64,000 nucleotides of DNA from NCBI RefSeq assembly GCF_003149245.1, contig NZ_QGDL01000005.1:62001-126000 (forward strand). The letters run 5' to 3'. The notes beneath the pieces are model-generated. The model was given only the letters and a program-made list of their open reading frames with translations, had not been told where the DNA came from and made no database searches. The translations under genes were made by a program, and so were the position numbers. This document shows positions 61,777 through 64,000 of the stretch, one piece after another (within the stretch, counting starts at the first letter, position 1; every line of letters starts with the position of its first letter). Origin of the DNA: Faecalicatena orotica (GTDB lineage Bacteria > Bacillota > Clostridia > Lachnospirales > Lachnospiraceae).

Positions 61777-63528
61777 ATGATTAAAACATTGGCAAAAAGT
61801 ATCAGAGAATATAAAAAAGATTCCATTCTGACTCCCATACTGGTATCACTGGAAGTAGTAATGGAAGTAATCATTCCGCTGCTGATGGCGAACCTGATTG
61901 ATTATGGTATCGATGAAGGTAATATGGGGTATATATGGAAAATGGGGATTACCCTTCTAATAGCAGCGTTTCTCTCCCTGTTTTTCGGAGCAGCGGCAGG
62001 AAAGACGGCGGCATATGCGTCTGCGGGGCTCGCAAAGAACCTGCGGAAGGATATGTACTATAATGTACAGAATTTCTCTTTTTCGAACATCGACAAGTTT
62101 TCTACGTCAAGTCTCGTTACCAGACTCACAACGGATGTTACAAATGTACAGAATGCATACCAGATGATGATACGTATGGCTATGAGGGCGCCGGTTATGC
62201 TGATATTCTCATTGGTCTGTGCCTTCCGCGTCAGCGCGAAGCTGTCTATGGTGTTTCTCATCTGTGTGCCGGTTCTTGGAATCGGCCTGTATGTGATCAT
62301 GACAAGGGTACACCCGATTTTTAGGAGGGTGTTTAAGACCTATGATAAATTAAACAATGTCGTACAGGAAAATGTACGCGGGATCCGCGTCGTAAAATCA
62401 TTTGTCAGGGAGGATTACGAGGATCAGAAGTTCGGGAATATTTCCGAGATGATCTACAAAGATTTTTCAAAGGCGGAGAAGACGATCGCATTTAACATGC
62501 CTCTCATGCAGTTCTGTATGTATGCCTGTATGCTTGTGTTTTCATGGTTCGGGGCAAGGGCTATCATTGCAAGCGGCGGAAACCCGGCAGTTGGTCTGAG
62601 TACGGGCGGTCTTATGAGTCTGATCACGTATGCGATGCAGGTATTAATGGCCCTGATGATGCTGTCCATGGTATTCGTTATGATTACGATGTCAAAGGCA
62701 TCTGTAGAGCGTATCTATGAAATTCTGACTGAGGAAAGCAGCCTGAAAAACGGGGAAAACCCGGTCATGGATGTGAAGGATGGTTCCATTGAGTTTGAAA
62801 ATGTTTCGTTCAGCTATTCCAATAAGGCACATAAAAAATGTCTCGATAATATCAATCTGAGCATCCACTCTGGTGAGACAATCGGTATTATCGGGGGAAC
62901 GGGTACGTCAAAATCGAGTCTGGTGCAGCTGATCCCAAGACTCTATGATGTTACCGAAGGCTCCCTGAAGGTGGGCGGTGTGGATGTCCGCGATTATGAT
63001 ATCGAAGCACTCCGTAATCAGGTTGCTATGGTGCTTCAGAAGAACGAACTCTTCTCCGGAACGATTAAGGAGAATCTGCGCTGGGGAAATGAGCACGCAT
63101 CGGACGAAGAACTGATCCATGCCTGCCAGCTGGCCCAGGCGGATGATTTTGTACGCCGGTTCCCGAATGGGTATGATACTTATATTGAGCAGGGTGGTTC
63201 CAATGTATCGGGCGGACAGAAGCAGCGCCTCTGTATCGCCCGTGCACTCCTGAAAAAACCGAAGATACTGATACTCGACGATTCTACGAGTGCAGTGGAC
63301 ACGAAGACGGATGCAATGATCAGAAGGGCATTCCGTGAGGAGATTCCGGATACAACCAAGATTATTATTGCACAGAGGATTTCCTCCGTGGAAGATGCGG
63401 ACCAGATCATCGTCCTGGATGATGGAAAGATCGATGGTCTGGGAACGCATGAAGAACTGTTGAATAGCAATGCAATTTATAAAGAAGTTTTTGAATCCCA
63501 GCAGAAGGGAGGAAATGAAGATGAATGA
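61777..63528 (+). CDS. ABC exporter, fused permease-ATPase, subunit 1
   Basis: A 583-residue half-transporter with six helices (about residues 1-310) and an ATPase domain (about 340-575). Walker A reads GGTGTSKSS, where the Gly before Lys is Ser. The signature is VSGGQKQR. Walker B is ILILDDSTSAVD, with Asp at the catalytic Glu position. These changes mark the subunit that carries the non-hydrolysing site in heterodimeric multidrug exporters. ATAAGGAGG precedes the ATG. It overlaps the next gene by eight bases. Confidence 0.93.
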   Translation: MIKTLAKSIREYKKDSILTPILVSLEVVMEVIIPLLMANLIDYGIDEGNMGYIWKMGITLLIAAFLSLFFGAAAGKTAAYASAGLAKNLRKDMYYNVQNFSFSNIDKFSTSSLVTRLTTDVTNVQNAYQMMIRMAMRAPVMLIFSLVCAFRVSAKLSMVFLICVPVLGIGLYVIMTRVHPIFRRVFKTYDKLNNVVQENVRGIRVVKSFVREDYEDQKFGNISEMIYKDFSKAEKTIAFNMPLMQFCMYACMLVFSWFGARAIIASGGNPAVGLSTGGLMSLITYAMQVLMALMMLSMVFVMITMSKASVERIYEILTEESSLKNGENPVMDVKDGSIEFENVSFSYSNKAHKKCLDNINLSIHSGETIGIIGGTGTSKSSLVQLIPRLYDVTEGSLKVGGVDVRDYDIEALRNQVAMVLQKNELFSGTIKENLRWGNEHASDEELIHACQLAQADDFVRRFPNGYDTYIEQGGSNVSGGQKQRLCIARALLKKPKILILDDSTSAVDTKTDAMIRRAFREEIPDTTKIIIAQRISSVEDADQIIVLDDGKIDGLGTHEELLNSNAIYKEVFESQQKGGNEDE

Positions 63529-64000
63529 GAAAAAGAAAGTTCAGAAACTGGATATGAGTACATTGAAGCGTATTCTGGATTATCTGAAGGAGTATAAGGG
63601 ACGTTTTCTTTTCGTACTGATCTGTATTCTGGTAAGTGCGGGGGCAAGTGTCATGGCGTCCTTATTTTTACAGGTATTGATTGACGATTACATCACTCCG
63701 CTGCTTGTACAGGCGGTGCCGGATTTCAGCGGGTTGTTCAGGGCGATTATCCTGCTTGCCGGAGTCTACCTGATCGGGGTTCTTGCAACGCTGTTCTATA
63801 ACCGGATCATGGCGGTTATTTCACAGGGGACTCTGAAGAAGATCAGGGATGAGATGTTTTCGCATATGCAGACTCTGCCAGTCAAATATTTTGATACACA
63901 TTCCCACGGGGATATTATGAGTCACTATACGAATGACACAGACACACTTCGGCAGATGATCTCCCAGAGCGTTCCGCAGCTGTTTTCTTCAATCGTTACT
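63521..64000 (+). CDS. ABC exporter, subunit 2 (3' partial)
   Basis: The first 160 residues of the partner half-transporter, starting MNEKKKVQKLDMSTLKRI, are seen before the window ends. Helices are visible (FLFVLICILVSAGASVMASLFL and others), as is the coupling stretch THSHGDIMSHYTNDTDTL. The ATPase domain lies outside. AAGGGAGG precedes the ATG, and the overlap with subunit 1 indicates coupled translation of the pair. Confidence 0.92.
   Translation, partial: MNEKKKVQKLDMSTLKRILDYLKEYKGRFLFVLICILVSAGASVMASLFLQVLIDDYITPLLVQAVPDFSGLFRAIILLAGVYLIGVLATLFYNRIMAVISQGTLKKIRDEMFSHMQTLPVKYFDTHSHGDIMSHYTNDTDTLRQMISQSVPQLFSSIVT

Overview
The window looks like chromosomal DNA of an anaerobic gut Firmicute, most likely a Lachnospiraceae (Clostridia). 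The grounds are strong AGGAGG-type ribosome sites, the dapF-dapL (diaminopimelate aminotransferase) lysine route, glutamine synthetase next to an ANTAR-domain regulator, small [4Fe-4S] ferredoxins, and the density of sugar and peptide ABC/PTS operons. Species cannot be fixed from the sequence alone. Coding density is high and most genes lie on the + strand in short operons ending in clear hairpin terminators.

Layout. 1-3757: a GH36 alpha-galactosidase (5' end outside the window) overlapping an amylosucrase-like GH13 enzyme, a plausible raffinose-to-sucrose route. 3852-9306: housekeeping genes (PdaB-like deacetylase, a degenerate HPr-like protein, glnA plus ANTAR regulator, dapF-dapL). 9476-11624: tRNA-Gln and tRNA-Pro, where the 3' end of tRNA-Pro is duplicated 1.35 kb away. 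Between the copies lies a decayed integrative element with an integrase pseudogene, a ribbon-helix-helix protein and a complete-looking Fst-like type I toxin-antitoxin locus. A second integrase wreck follows. 11792-13147: an AAA/DUF4143 ATPase.

13547-27166: a LysR regulator divergent from an oligopeptide-type ABC importer, followed by a ceramidase-like hydrolase, an alpha/beta hydrolase, a seven-bladed lactonase, a PhlG/phloretin-hydrolase-type C-C hydrolase, a MATE exporter and an aromatic-acid-exporter-like protein. This reads as an uptake, hydrolysis and efflux cluster, perhaps for plant polyphenols. 27248-35146: a class II aldolase divergent from an FGGY kinase, a class II (Fuc/Rha) aldolase, a sugar ABC importer and a ROK regulator, forming a deoxysugar-type operon. 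35147-39287: small and hypothetical genes, a decayed fragment, an Atl1-like protein, an XRE regulator, a macrodomain gene with a structured leader, a DUF1847 protein and a HAD phosphatase.

39324-46651: a complete galactitol/tagatose operon (PRD regulator, PTS IIA-IIB-IIC, GatD, kinase, aldolase). 46773-49794: a CACHE-GGDEF-EAL protein and an orphan LolD-type ATPase. 49987-52870: a ferredoxin, a ferredoxin-nitroreductase and an AraC regulator, together with two paralogous, apparently undescribed 58-residue peptide genes. Each peptide gene is divergent from a neighbour and carries a duplicated terminator and a duplicated upstream element. I regard this pair as the most likely new system here. 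53163-56152: a glycine-betaine/choline-type (OpuC) importer in which permease and lipoprotein are joined in one frame although a full lipoprotein signal and ribosome site survive inside. 56164-64000: a D-2-hydroxyacid dehydrogenase, a paired chromate transporter with LysR, a MATE pump with a leader and upstream ORF, and a MarR-controlled heterodimeric ABC exporter running off the end.
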